Source: an uncultured Bacteroidales bacterium
GTDB lineage: Bacteria > Bacteroidota > Bacteroidia > Bacteroidales > Paludibacteraceae
Direction of reading: 5' to 3'
Length of the DNA: 14,906 bases
Assembly: GCA_937886455.1 (NCBI GenBank)
Contig: CALGCU010000240.1
Span: 1 to 14,906, forward strand
The notes below the pieces were generated by a model. It was not told where the DNA came from. It saw nothing but the letters and a program-made list of their open reading frames with translations, and ran no database searches. Made by a program: the position numbers and the translations under genes. Shown one piece after another: positions 1 to 6,345 of this stretch (position 1 is its first letter; each line of letters begins with the position of its first letter).

Positions 1-260
1 TGCCGGTAATAGAGTTTATAGAAGAAAATGGCGAGATGAGTATATTCCTTGAACATGTTTATTCGCTTGTGGATGCGAGTGTAGAACGCTACATGAAACG
101 TGGCTTCACAGACTTAATGATTTCTTTTGGTTGTACAGGAGGACAACATCGTTCAGTGTATGCCGCCCAACACACAGCCGAACACTTACACCAAAAGTAT
201 GGAGTAGAAGTGCATTTAACCCACAGAGAACAACATATCACACAAATTCTTTCAAAGTAG
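1..260 (+). CDS. RapZ C-terminal-domain protein, 3' end only
   Basis: The frame is open from the left edge of the window and ends at the TAG at 258-260, so only about 86 C-terminal residues are visible and the ATG at 36 is probably internal. The motif GCTGGQHRSV (about 129-158), followed by a VHLTHRE-like segment, is the hallmark of the RapZ/YvcJ C-terminal domain. In E. coli RapZ this domain binds glucosamine-6-phosphate and helps control glmS through small RNAs. In Bacteroidetes, as I recall, the domain is often fused behind an aminoglycoside-phosphotransferase-like sugar kinase; that part would lie outside the window, so the fusion is inference. The gene sits 7 nt upstream of a MurU-like nucleotidyltransferase, suggesting one operon for amino-sugar or peptidoglycan recycling. 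The family call is firm; the exact role is not. Confidence 0.85.
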   Translation, partial: PVIEFIEENGEMSIFLEHVYSLVDASVERYMKRGFTDLMISFGCTGGQHRSVYAAQHTAEHLHQKYGVEVHLTHREQHITQILSK

Positions 261-267
261 ATAGAGT

Positions 268-996
268 ATGAAAGCTATGGTATTTGCTGCCGGATTAGGC
301 AGTCGTTTACGTCCGCTCACTGATATGATACCCAAAGCACTTGTTCCAATCAATGGGATGCCTCTATTAGAGCATGTATTGCTAAAAATTAAAGGAGCCG
401 GTATTCAGGATGTGGTAGTGAATGTACATCATTTTTCTCAACAAATCATTGATTTCCTTTCCAGTAAAGAGAATTTTGGTCTCTCTATTCAAATATCCGA
501 TGAGAGCGACGAACTTCTTGAAACCGGAGGCGGACTACGCAAAGCGCTGAATCTATTGGGAGAAGCAGAGCCTGTTTTGCTCCACAATGTAGATATTCTT
601 TCCAACCTGGATCTATCACACTTGATGGCAAGTCATTGCGAAACGGATGGAGCTACCTTAGTGGTTAGTGAGCGTACTACCAGTCGTTATCTTCTCTTTG
701 ATAAAGATAATACCTTAGCCGGATGGCATAATATAAAAACCAACGAGTTACGTCCTTCATCGGTAAATGTGGAGTATTTACGTCCGTTGGCTTTTTCGGG
801 TATTCAAGTAGTGTCACCAAAAGTGTTAGCCTATTTGAACGATATGCCCACTCGCTTTTCTATCATAGATTTTTATTTGAAGGTTATGCACCTAACTCCT
901 ATACGTGCTTACATTCCATCCAACTATAGTATGATTGACGTGGGTAAAATAGACACACTGCATACAGCTGAAGAATTTGTACAAACAATATCATGA
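268..996 (+). CDS. MurU-like sugar-1-phosphate nucleotidyltransferase
   Basis: This 242-residue protein is a single NTP-transferase (GT-A-like) domain. The nucleotide-binding signature AAGLGSRLRPLTDMIPKALVP lies at residues 7-27, with Lys23 as the usual catalytic/phosphate-contacting lysine. LETGGGL (about residue 84) is the sugar/nucleotide loop, and HNVD (about 106-109) sits where family members have NGD, keeping the metal-binding Asp. The pattern, including ETGGG and the length, resembles Pseudomonas MurU, which makes UDP-MurNAc from MurNAc-1-phosphate in cell-wall recycling. No left-handed beta-helix follows, so it is not a GlmU-type bifunctional enzyme. It starts 7 nt after the RapZ-domain gene, which fits a kinase/uridylyltransferase pair. 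Mannose-1-phosphate or glucose-1-phosphate could be the substrate instead. Cytoplasmic. Confidence 0.82.
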   Translation: MKAMVFAAGLGSRLRPLTDMIPKALVPINGMPLLEHVLLKIKGAGIQDVVVNVHHFSQQIIDFLSSKENFGLSIQISDESDELLETGGGLRKALNLLGEAEPVLLHNVDILSNLDLSHLMASHCETDGATLVVSERTTSRYLLFDKDNTLAGWHNIKTNELRPSSVNVEYLRPLAFSGIQVVSPKVLAYLNDMPTRFSIIDFYLKVMHLTPIRAYIPSNYSMIDVGKIDTLHTAEEFVQTIS

Positions 997-1023
997 TTTT
1001 TATTTTCTAAGATAGCATTAAAC

Positions 1024-1761
1024 ATGGACTTACATAACAGACGTAGTATACGCAAATACAAAGCAACTCCCGTTTCAGATACTTTGTTAAAACAACTCTT
1101 AGAAGTTGCCGCTCGTTCATCTAATACCGGAAACATGCAAACTTATAGTGTGATAGTGACCCGTGATGAGAAGCAAAAAGAGAAGTTGTCACCTGCTCAT
1201 TTCAATCAACCGATGGTGAAACAGGCTCCTGTGGTATTAACCTTTTGCGCCGATTATAATCGTTTTAGTGAGTGGTGTAAATGCCGACAAGCAGAACCGG
1301 GCTATGACAATTTTCAGTCTTTTGTAGCAGCAGCCATTGATGCCATAGTTTGGGCACAAACTTTTGCTGTGGCTGCAGAGCGTGAAGGACTTGGTATTTG
1401 TTATTTGGGAACAACAACCTACAATGCCCATCAAATTATTGAAGCTTTGCAGTTGCCTCGATTAGTAGTGCCGGTGGTTACCCTTACTCTGGGTTATCCG
1501 GACGAGATGCCAGACTTGCAGGATCGTTTACCTATAGAAGCTATACTACATGATGAATTATATCATGAAGCCAACGAAGCAGATATAGATAAATGGTATG
1601 CGGAGAAAGAATCACTACCTGCAATGAAGAATTTTGTCAAGGAGAATCAAAAAGAAACTTTGGCTCAGGTGTTTACTGATGTGCGTTATACTAAAAAAAA
1701 TAACGAGTATTTCTCTGAGGTATTCCTTGATGTGTTGAAGAAACAAGGTTTTTTAGCTTAA
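1024..1761 (+). CDS. NfsA-like FMN nitroreductase / flavin reductase
   Basis: This 245-residue protein is a nitroreductase-fold flavoenzyme expected to bind FMN and reduce nitro, quinone or flavin substrates with NAD(P)H. Residues 6-12 (RRSIRKY) and about 31-38 (RSSNTGNM) are FMN phosphate and ring contacts. GLGICYLGTTTYN (about 122-134) is the conserved glycine-rich segment, and LGYPDE...DRLPIEAI (about 157-174) matches the NfsA/FRP branch, in which a basic residue before the Pro contacts FMN. The length fits NfsA (about 240). It lies 27 nt after the nucleotidyltransferase and 39 nt before the patatin gene, so co-transcription is likely. The physiological substrate cannot be read from the sequence. 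Confidence 0.88.
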   Translation: MDLHNRRSIRKYKATPVSDTLLKQLLEVAARSSNTGNMQTYSVIVTRDEKQKEKLSPAHFNQPMVKQAPVVLTFCADYNRFSEWCKCRQAEPGYDNFQSFVAAAIDAIVWAQTFAVAAEREGLGICYLGTTTYNAHQIIEALQLPRLVVPVVTLTLGYPDEMPDLQDRLPIEAILHDELYHEANEADIDKWYAEKESLPAMKNFVKENQKETLAQVFTDVRYTKKNNEYFSEVFLDVLKKQGFLA

Positions 1762-1800
1762 ATAGATGAGGGGGTTATCTTCGTTCAAACAGGTTAGAAT

Positions 1801-2649
1801 ATGAAACATGGGTTAGTGTTAGAGGGTGGTGCTCTGCGTGGTTTGTTTTCTGTGGGTGTGATGGATGTGTTGATGGAACACAAGGTGCGCTTTGATGGTG
1901 CAATCGGTGTATCGGCCGGTGCATCATTTGGATGTAACTATAAGTCTGGTCAAATAGGACGTGTTATTCGTTATAACAAACGTTTTGCTAATGACTGGCG
2001 ATATTGTAGTGTGCGTTCTTTCCTGACAACCGGAGAATTGTTTGGTGGTGAATTTTGTTTTCATACATTTCCTACTCAATTAGATCTTTTTGATGATGAT
2101 GCTTTTGATAGTAATCCTATGGAGTTTTATGTGGTGTGTACAGATGTTGAGACTGGTACTGCACACTATCAAAAGATTATGCATAGTGACTGGAAATGTG
2201 CCGAATGGATTCGTGCTTCTTCCTCTATGCCATTAGCTGCCAAAATGATTGAATTAGACGGCAGGAAGTATATGGATGGAGGTATAACAGACTCTATTCC
2301 ATTGAAATACTTCTTAGATTTGGGTTATGAAAAGAACCTTGTTATTCTCACTCAGCCTTTGGGATTTGAGAAGAAACAAACATCTTTATTGCCTCTTATT
2401 AAATTGCGCTATCATGCTTATCCTGAGTTTGTAGAGGCAATAGCTAATCGTCCAAAGATGTATAACGATACACTTTCTTTGATTACTGAAGAAGAACAAA
2501 AAGGTAGAGCCTTAGTGGTGTGTCCTCCGGAAAAACTCCCCATCAATCATGTGTCACACGACCCAGAACAAATGCAATTGGTCTATGAAATAGGCCGTAA
2601 AACAGCAGAAGCCAACTTGGATAAAATATTAGCTTATTTACACTCGTAA
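1801..2649 (+). CDS. Patatin-like phospholipase, YjjU/RssA type
   Basis: The 282-residue protein carries the complete patatin Ser-Asp dyad. The oxyanion-hole loop EGGALRG is at residues 8-14, the nucleophile elbow GVSAG at 36-40 (Ser38), and the catalytic Asp159 lies in DGGITDS (159-165). This is a serine acyl hydrolase expected to release fatty acids from phospholipids or other acyl esters. There is no signal peptide and no beta-barrel domain, so it should be cytoplasmic like E. coli YjjU, unlike secreted patatin-porin fusions. It is the last gene of the left-hand plus-strand group and converges on menA across 46 bp. The sense strand is T- and G-rich, in contrast to the A-rich genes at the right end. 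Substrate unknown. Confidence 0.88.
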   Translation: MKHGLVLEGGALRGLFSVGVMDVLMEHKVRFDGAIGVSAGASFGCNYKSGQIGRVIRYNKRFANDWRYCSVRSFLTTGELFGGEFCFHTFPTQLDLFDDDAFDSNPMEFYVVCTDVETGTAHYQKIMHSDWKCAEWIRASSSMPLAAKMIELDGRKYMDGGITDSIPLKYFLDLGYEKNLVILTQPLGFEKKQTSLLPLIKLRYHAYPEFVEAIANRPKMYNDTLSLITEEEQKGRALVVCPPEKLPINHVSHDPEQMQLVYEIGRKTAEANLDKILAYLHS

Positions 2650-2695
2650 GATGAATATCTTCTGAGATAATGAGGTGAGGGGAGTGTTTATTGGG

Positions 2696-3592
2696 TTACA
2701 GAATAGAGTGTAAATGTGTATGTGCGATACATGCCATTAGGTACATCACCGAAAAAATCAACAGATTAAGTGCAGTTCTTCCTAATAATGGATTTAGAGC
2801 CACTCCCTCAGTGTGCCTGAGAGTGTGCCATATTATGCCGTGTAGCAGTAGATAAACAAAGGGTATAATCCACGCCCATCCACCTAAGTGAATCCATATC
2901 GGCAACATAATACACATTGCTATTATACCGGAGAAGAGGTAACCCCAGCACATTGCTTTGCGTCCGAATATGACAACTGTTGTATGTTTGCCTACACTTG
3001 CATCGTCTTCCATGTCCCTGTAATTATTAACCACCAACACGTTAGCAGCCAAAAGTCCCACAGCTATTGATGTGGGTAAAGCCATTGTGAGAAATTGCCA
3101 TGTGGATGTTTGTAGATAACAAGTAAATACTACCGGTATGACACCAAAGAAGATTATGACAGCAAGGTCACCCAATCCATGATGAGAGAGGGGGTAGGGA
3201 CCTGCACTATATGCCAGAGCGAAAATCATAATCACTAACCCAACAAAAATGAGCCACCATGGACCATAAAACAACATGGCACATCCCACTATTGCAGCTA
3301 GTGTTAATGTAATAAATGTTGCGTTTTTCATTGCCGAAGGAGTGATTTCTCCTTCTGTAACTCCACGACGAAATCCCGTACGTCCTTTCTTGTCTATCCC
3401 ATTTTTGAAGTCATAGTATTCGTTTCCAAAGTTTGATGCTATTTGTGCCAATATGGCGAATACGAGGCATAGTAATGCCGGTGTGAGTTTAAATGTATTC
3501 AATGTAATAGCTACACCAATTCCAGCAATCACACCGGCTACACTCACCGGCAGTGTTCTAAGCCGCATTGCTTCTATCCAACTTTTAATCAT
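2696..3592 (-). CDS. menA: 1,4-dihydroxy-2-naphthoate polyprenyltransferase (MenA)
   Basis: A 298-residue UbiA-superfamily integral membrane protein, predicted to attach the polyprenyl tail to 1,4-dihydroxy-2-naphthoate and give demethylmenaquinone. Both Asp-rich motifs are intact: NFGNEYYDFKNGID (residues 54-67) and NNYRDMEDD (189-197), followed by GKHT, which coordinate Mg2+-diphosphate. GRTGFRRGVTEGEI (about 70-83) and the AGPYPLSHHGLGD segment (about 130-142) are typical of MenA. About eight or nine hydrophobic segments span the length. The ATG lies 3 nt after the menG stop, so the two are probably translationally coupled; their products act in sequence in the inner membrane. Bacteroidetes rely on menaquinone for anaerobic fumarate respiration. 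Confidence 0.94.
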   Translation of the reverse strand: MIKSWIEAMRLRTLPVSVAGVIAGIGVAITLNTFKLTPALLCLVFAILAQIASNFGNEYYDFKNGIDKKGRTGFRRGVTEGEITPSAMKNATFITLTLAAIVGCAMLFYGPWWLIFVGLVIMIFALAYSAGPYPLSHHGLGDLAVIIFFGVIPVVFTCYLQTSTWQFLTMALPTSIAVGLLAANVLVVNNYRDMEDDASVGKHTTVVIFGRKAMCWGYLFSGIIAMCIMLPIWIHLGGWAWIIPFVYLLLHGIIWHTLRHTEGVALNPLLGRTALNLLIFSVMYLMACIAHTHLHSIL

Positions 3593-3595
3593 GCG

Positions 3596-4294
3596 TTAGT
3601 GTTTTTTTCCTATATACATACGACATATTCCAAGTGTGAGTGGCTTGTGTTCCACTTCATCAAATCCGGCTTCTTTTATCATTGAGATAAACTTGTCAGG
3701 AGCAGGGAATTGAAGTACAGATGCCGGTAGGTATTCATAGGCGCTACGGACTCCAGAAACAAGTCCACCTATTGCAGGTAATACCTTTAGAAAATAGAGT
3801 TTGTAACACCACCTGATGAAAGGATTAGATGGTACTGATAATTCTAAAATGACCATTTTTCCTCCGTGTGTCAGTACTCTGTACATTTCATTGAGTCCGA
3901 GTTGTAAATGCTCAAAGTTACGTACTCCGAATCCCACCGATATGCGATTAAATGTATTATCTTCGTAGGGTAAATTCTCACAATCTGCTACATGCAATGT
4001 AGCATTAACACCTGTTTTTGTTATTTTTTCTCTTCCAATAGTTAACATACCATCTGATATGTCAATGCCCATGACCTCACTTCCTTGTGCTACTTTTTGA
4101 GCAATTTCAATCGTGAAATCTCCTGTACCACATGCAACATCAAGTACTTTGAGAGGAGTAGTTTTATCTATCAATTCTCGTACAGCTTTTCGTCTCCAGC
4201 CTTTATCTATGTTTAAAGATAGAATATGATTGAGCTTGTCATAGTCAGGAGCTATATTGTCAAACAACTTTCTAATTCCCTCTTTTTCTGCCAT
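3596..4294 (-). CDS. menG: Demethylmenaquinone methyltransferase (MenG/UbiE)
   Basis: A 232-residue SAM-dependent class I methyltransferase of the UbiE family that methylates demethylmenaquinone to menaquinone. The N-terminal signature FDNIAPDYDKLNHILS (about 11-26) is characteristic of MenG/UbiE. SAM motif I is LDVACGTGDF (about 51-60), followed by GIDIS (motif II) and the GFGVRNF segment (about 120-126) specific to this family. The length matches the family (about 230-250), and there are no membrane spans. Bacteroidetes lack ubiquinone, so the menaquinone role is preferred over UbiE. It precedes menA by 3 nt and follows the symporter gene by 54 nt. No CAAAnnTA (a reverse-strand minus-7 box) is present in that gap, so read-through from the symporter promoter is plausible. 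Confidence 0.94.
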   Translation of the reverse strand: MAEKEGIRKLFDNIAPDYDKLNHILSLNIDKGWRRKAVRELIDKTTPLKVLDVACGTGDFTIEIAQKVAQGSEVMGIDISDGMLTIGREKITKTGVNATLHVADCENLPYEDNTFNRISVGFGVRNFEHLQLGLNEMYRVLTHGGKMVILELSVPSNPFIRWCYKLYFLKVLPAIGGLVSGVRSAYEYLPASVLQFPAPDKFISMIKEAGFDEVEHKPLTLGICRMYIGKKH

Positions 4295-4348
4295 AATTTT
4301 ATTTGATTTATTTCTTATGTTATTTTCTTTGGTAAATGTTGTTTTGTT

Positions 4349-5224
4349 TTAACAACCTTCAGTTGTTTCATTGAGTCTTCTTCTGATAATATACACGTAA
4401 GCGAGTAGAATTACGTTCATGAATAAGGCGTAAATAATCGCCGGTAGAGCCATTTCTCCACTATTAAATATGAAAGGGGATGATGCAATGGCTATTGCTT
4501 GTGCTGCGTTTTGCATTCCAACTTCAATGACGATAGTGCGTCGGACTGCATTATCAAAACCTCCTACATGCGATAATGTTGAACTACATAGCATTGCTAA
4601 TAGGATGAGAATTGATGCCGCTATACCTAATACAAAGAAATTAGCTGCTATTTCTGTTCTGTATTGCAGGAAGAAAATGATTGCTAAAAGCATGAGAGCA
4701 GGGAATGCTATTTTTCCAAGTCCTTTACTCACTTTGGAAGCAACTTTAGGCATATAATGCTTGAAAAGACTACCTATTAGCATAGGGACAAAAATCAATA
4801 CGATGTTTTGAATCAATAGTTTTCCTACGGGGAGGTGGATTTCCATTCCTGACATTCCGGAAACTATTTTTGCGACATATTCCATTATGAGCGGTAGTGT
4901 GAAAAGGGTAATGACGCTGCTTAATGCCGTAAGGGTAACAGATAGGGCAACATTTCCTTTAGCGAGCATGGAGAAAACGTTAGAGGAGCTTCCTCCCGGA
5001 CAGCATGCCACTAGTACTAATCCCATAAAATACACAGGTGATAGTTTTAAGCTCCAAGCAATTAGAAATGCGATAATGGGAAGTAGGACAATTTGTCCTA
5101 ACATACCTAATAATACAGCCTTAGGGTTTCCTACTACACCTGTGAATGCCTTTTTATCTAAATCGATGCCCAATAAGAACATTAAAATAATTAGGATTGG
5201 CATCACAATCCATATTGTATTCAT
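4349..5224 (-). CDS. Bile acid:sodium symporter (BASS) family transporter
   Basis: Counted from the ATG at 5224, the protein has 291 residues and about nine or ten hydrophobic segments. CCPGGSSSNVFS is the BASS sodium-site signature after the third or fourth helix, and EVGMQNA is the second sodium-binding segment, with Glu and Gln as in bacterial ASBT homologues. It is expected to import an organic anion with Na+. Bile acids are only one option; pantoate, keto acids and steroid sulphates are carried by relatives. A start 13 codons upstream (5263) is open, but a good minus-7 box lies within those codons and family members begin with an MNxIWxxMP-like sequence, so 5224 is preferred. Divergent from ribE; menG and menA follow downstream. 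No functional link to menaquinone is evident. Confidence 0.88.
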   Translation of the reverse strand: MNTIWIVMPILIILMFLLGIDLDKKAFTGVVGNPKAVLLGMLGQIVLLPIIAFLIAWSLKLSPVYFMGLVLVACCPGGSSSNVFSMLAKGNVALSVTLTALSSVITLFTLPLIMEYVAKIVSGMSGMEIHLPVGKLLIQNIVLIFVPMLIGSLFKHYMPKVASKVSKGLGKIAFPALMLLAIIFFLQYRTEIAANFFVLGIAASILILLAMLCSSTLSHVGGFDNAVRRTIVIEVGMQNAAQAIAIASSPFIFNSGEMALPAIIYALFMNVILLAYVYIIRRRLNETTEGC

Positions 5225-5245
5225 AGTTTCCTCGTTTTGTTGGTG

Positions 5246-5253
5246 CAAAATTA
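5246..5253 (-). promoter_or_regulatory. Bacteroidetes minus-7 box for the symporter gene
   Basis: Read on the minus strand the sequence is TAATTTTG, a perfect match to the Bacteroidetes TAnnTTTG minus-7 element. A start of transcription about 6-8 nt downstream would leave a leader of roughly 15 nt before the ATG at 5224. No clear TTTG minus-33 element is visible at the right spacing. The box overlaps the codons of the longer, rejected start at 5263. Confidence 0.5.
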
Positions 5254-5375
5254 CTTTTTTCATATCGTATTTTAAAATTTATTTGGGTTGTTGTTTTATG
5301 AAGGAAGTGGTGTGGTTATTGATGTTGTATTTTAATTTGAGTTTGGTGAATTATAATTGTTTATGAATATGCCGG

Positions 5376-5497
5376 TTAGATGATCACACGATTATCTCAT
5401 TTCCATCTGAATGCTATCTTGTTCCTATCTAATGGTCCCGAGATGGTCCCGAGATGGTCCCGAGATGATAACGGTATGGTAACGGGGATGATAGGAC
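5376..5497. repeat. Inverted array of 11-bp RGATRR-type units
   Basis: Two arrays of 11-bp units run outward from about 5430. On the plus strand there are three near-identical units (ATGGTCCCGAG at 5432-5442, 5443-5453 and 5454-5464), then degenerate ones at about 5463, 5474 and, after a one-base slip, 5486. On the minus strand, units beginning AGAT start at 5430, 5419, 5408 and 5397 (AGATAGGAACA, AGATAGCATTC, AGATGGAAATG, AGATAATCGTG), with a weaker fifth at 5386. The shared core is RGATRR every 11 bp. Eleven units lie between the divergent symporter and ribE promoters. The array may be protein-binding DNA or a minisatellite; its function is unknown. Confidence 0.8.
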
Positions 5498-5601
5498 GTT
5501 TGTTGGTGTGATACATCAGGTTTTTAGTTGTTTAGCTACTGCCCTGATATTATTTTGGTGCACTGCAATTATTCATCTTATGTTCATTCATATATTTTTC
5601 G

Positions 5602-5609
5602 TACATTTG
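5602..5609 (+). promoter_or_regulatory. Bacteroidetes minus-7 box for ribE
   Basis: The sequence TACATTTG fits the Bacteroidetes TAnnTTTG minus-7 element. Transcription starting about 7 nt downstream would give a leader of around 24 nt before the ATG at 5640. The minus-33 position holds only a weak TTATG (5578-5582). The box lies inside the longer open frame that begins at 5508, which supports the shorter ribE start. Confidence 0.5.
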
Positions 5610-5639
5610 CAACACTCACCAATCAAAACACTTAAAAAT

Positions 5640-6242
5640 ATGTTTTCAGGAATTGTAGAAGAAGCAGCAACAGTGGTTGCACTACGAAAAGAACAAGGTA
5701 ATCTACATCTTACATTGTCATGTTCGTTTGTAGATCAACTCAAGATAGACCAAAGTGTAGCACATAACGGAGTGTGTCTCACTGTGGTGGATATAACTAA
5801 TAAGACCTATACGGTGACAGCTATACAGGAGACGTTAGACAGAAGCAATCTCGGACAATTGAGGGTGGGAGACAAGGTTAATCTTGAAAGAAGTATGAAG
5901 ATGGAAGGTCGTTTAGATGGTCATATTGTACAAGGACATGTAGATATGACTGCGAGATGTGTTAAGAAGGAAGAGGCTGATGGAAGTTATTATTTCACAT
6001 TCCAGTATGATTTTAACAAAGAGATGGCAAAGAGAGGTTATCTAACTGTGGATAAGGGTTCTGTTACGGTAAATGGAGTTAGTTTAACTGTCTGCAATCC
6101 CACAGCAGACAGTTTTCAAGTAGCCATTATACCATACACCTTTGAAAATACAAACTTCTGTCAAATTGAAGAAGGAACAATTGTTAATCTTGAGTTTGAC
6201 ATTATAGGCAAATATGTCGCAAGAATTGCTCAGTTAGCATAA
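5640..6242 (+). CDS. ribE: Riboflavin synthase alpha chain
   Basis: A 200-residue protein with two tandem lumazine-binding barrels (about 1-97 and 98-200). It converts two 6,7-dimethyl-8-ribityllumazine molecules to riboflavin plus the pyrimidine precursor. The N-terminus MFSGIVEE is the family signature, which fixes the start at 5640 although the frame is open from 5508. HNGVCLTV and VNGVSLTV are the paired motifs of the two domains, with ETLDRSNL in the first, MEGRLDGHIVQGHVD at the domain junction, and PYTFENTNF as the second-domain counterpart of PHTxxxT. The C-terminal FDIIGKYVAR matches the usual DxxAKYVxR with Ala replaced by Gly. No other rib genes are adjacent. A hairpin follows at 6276-6313. 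Confidence 0.95.
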   Translation: MFSGIVEEAATVVALRKEQGNLHLTLSCSFVDQLKIDQSVAHNGVCLTVVDITNKTYTVTAIQETLDRSNLGQLRVGDKVNLERSMKMEGRLDGHIVQGHVDMTARCVKKEEADGSYYFTFQYDFNKEMAKRGYLTVDKGSVTVNGVSLTVCNPTADSFQVAIIPYTFENTNFCQIEEGTIVNLEFDIIGKYVARIAQLA

Positions 6243-6275
6243 AGCTCAGCCTGAAGATTGATCTGAATAAAAAAA

Positions 6276-6313
6276 AACAAACCCCACTAAACATTTTAAC
6301 AGTGGGGTTTGTT
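6276..6313. terminator. Perfect 13-bp stem hairpin, probable bidirectional terminator
   Basis: AACAAACCCCACT (6276-6288) and AGTGGGGTTTGTT (6301-6313) are perfect reverse complements around a 12-nt loop. On the plus strand the right arm ends in TTTGTT followed by a moderately T-rich stretch, so it can terminate ribE transcription. On the minus strand the stem is followed by a long U-tract (complement of the A-run at 6268-6277). No minus-strand gene ends here, so any minus-strand termination would act on antisense transcripts. Confidence 0.8.
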
Positions 6314-6345
6314 ATGTATTAAAATTGAAAGAGAGGGTAGGCAAT

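Larger units (their letters stand above)
5264..5639. other. Divergent intergenic region, about 375 bp without a gene
   Basis: This region separates the symporter (minus) from ribE (plus). It contains the 11-bp array at 5376-5497 and the ribE minus-7 box at 5602-5609; the symporter box lies just outside, at 5246-5253. No conserved FMN-riboswitch blocks were recognised upstream of ribE. A weak 6-bp inverted repeat, ATCAGG (5515-5520) with CCTGAT (5543-5548) and a 22-nt loop, is of doubtful meaning. Short open frames crossing this region have no recognisable protein features. Confidence 0.7.

Noticed and set aside
1776..1783. Promoter box TATCTTCG before the patatin gene
   Set aside because: One mismatch to TAnnTTTG and no minus-33 element; the 39-nt gap also fits co-transcription.
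2648..2661. Terminator between the convergent patatin and menA genes
   Set aside because: Only a 5-bp AT-rich stem (AAGAT/ATCTT) without a U-tract; too weak to call.
4340..4356. Terminator between the symporter and menG (GTTGTT/AACAAC)
   Set aside because: Short AT-rich stem overlapping the stop codon, with no following U-tract on the minus strand.
4470..5366. Plus-strand open frames opposite the symporter gene
   Set aside because: They are antisense to a clear membrane transporter and show no family motifs of their own.
5376..5497. CRISPR array
   Set aside because: Units are 11 bp and contiguous, with no unique spacers and no cas genes nearby.
5508..5639. N-terminal extension of riboflavin synthase (44 extra codons from 5508)
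   Set aside because: The family N-terminus MFSGIVEE begins at 5640, the length from there (200 residues) is normal, and a minus-7 box lies inside the extension.
5500..5639. FMN riboswitch upstream of ribE
   Set aside because: The conserved RFN blocks were not recognised, and the predicted leader is only about 24 nt.
6325..6345. TTG start giving 7 extra residues on the membrane-NUDIX protein
   Set aside because: ATG at 6346 is preceded by a purine-rich stretch and begins a plausible MKRLKRI N-terminus; the TTG lies very close to the hairpin.
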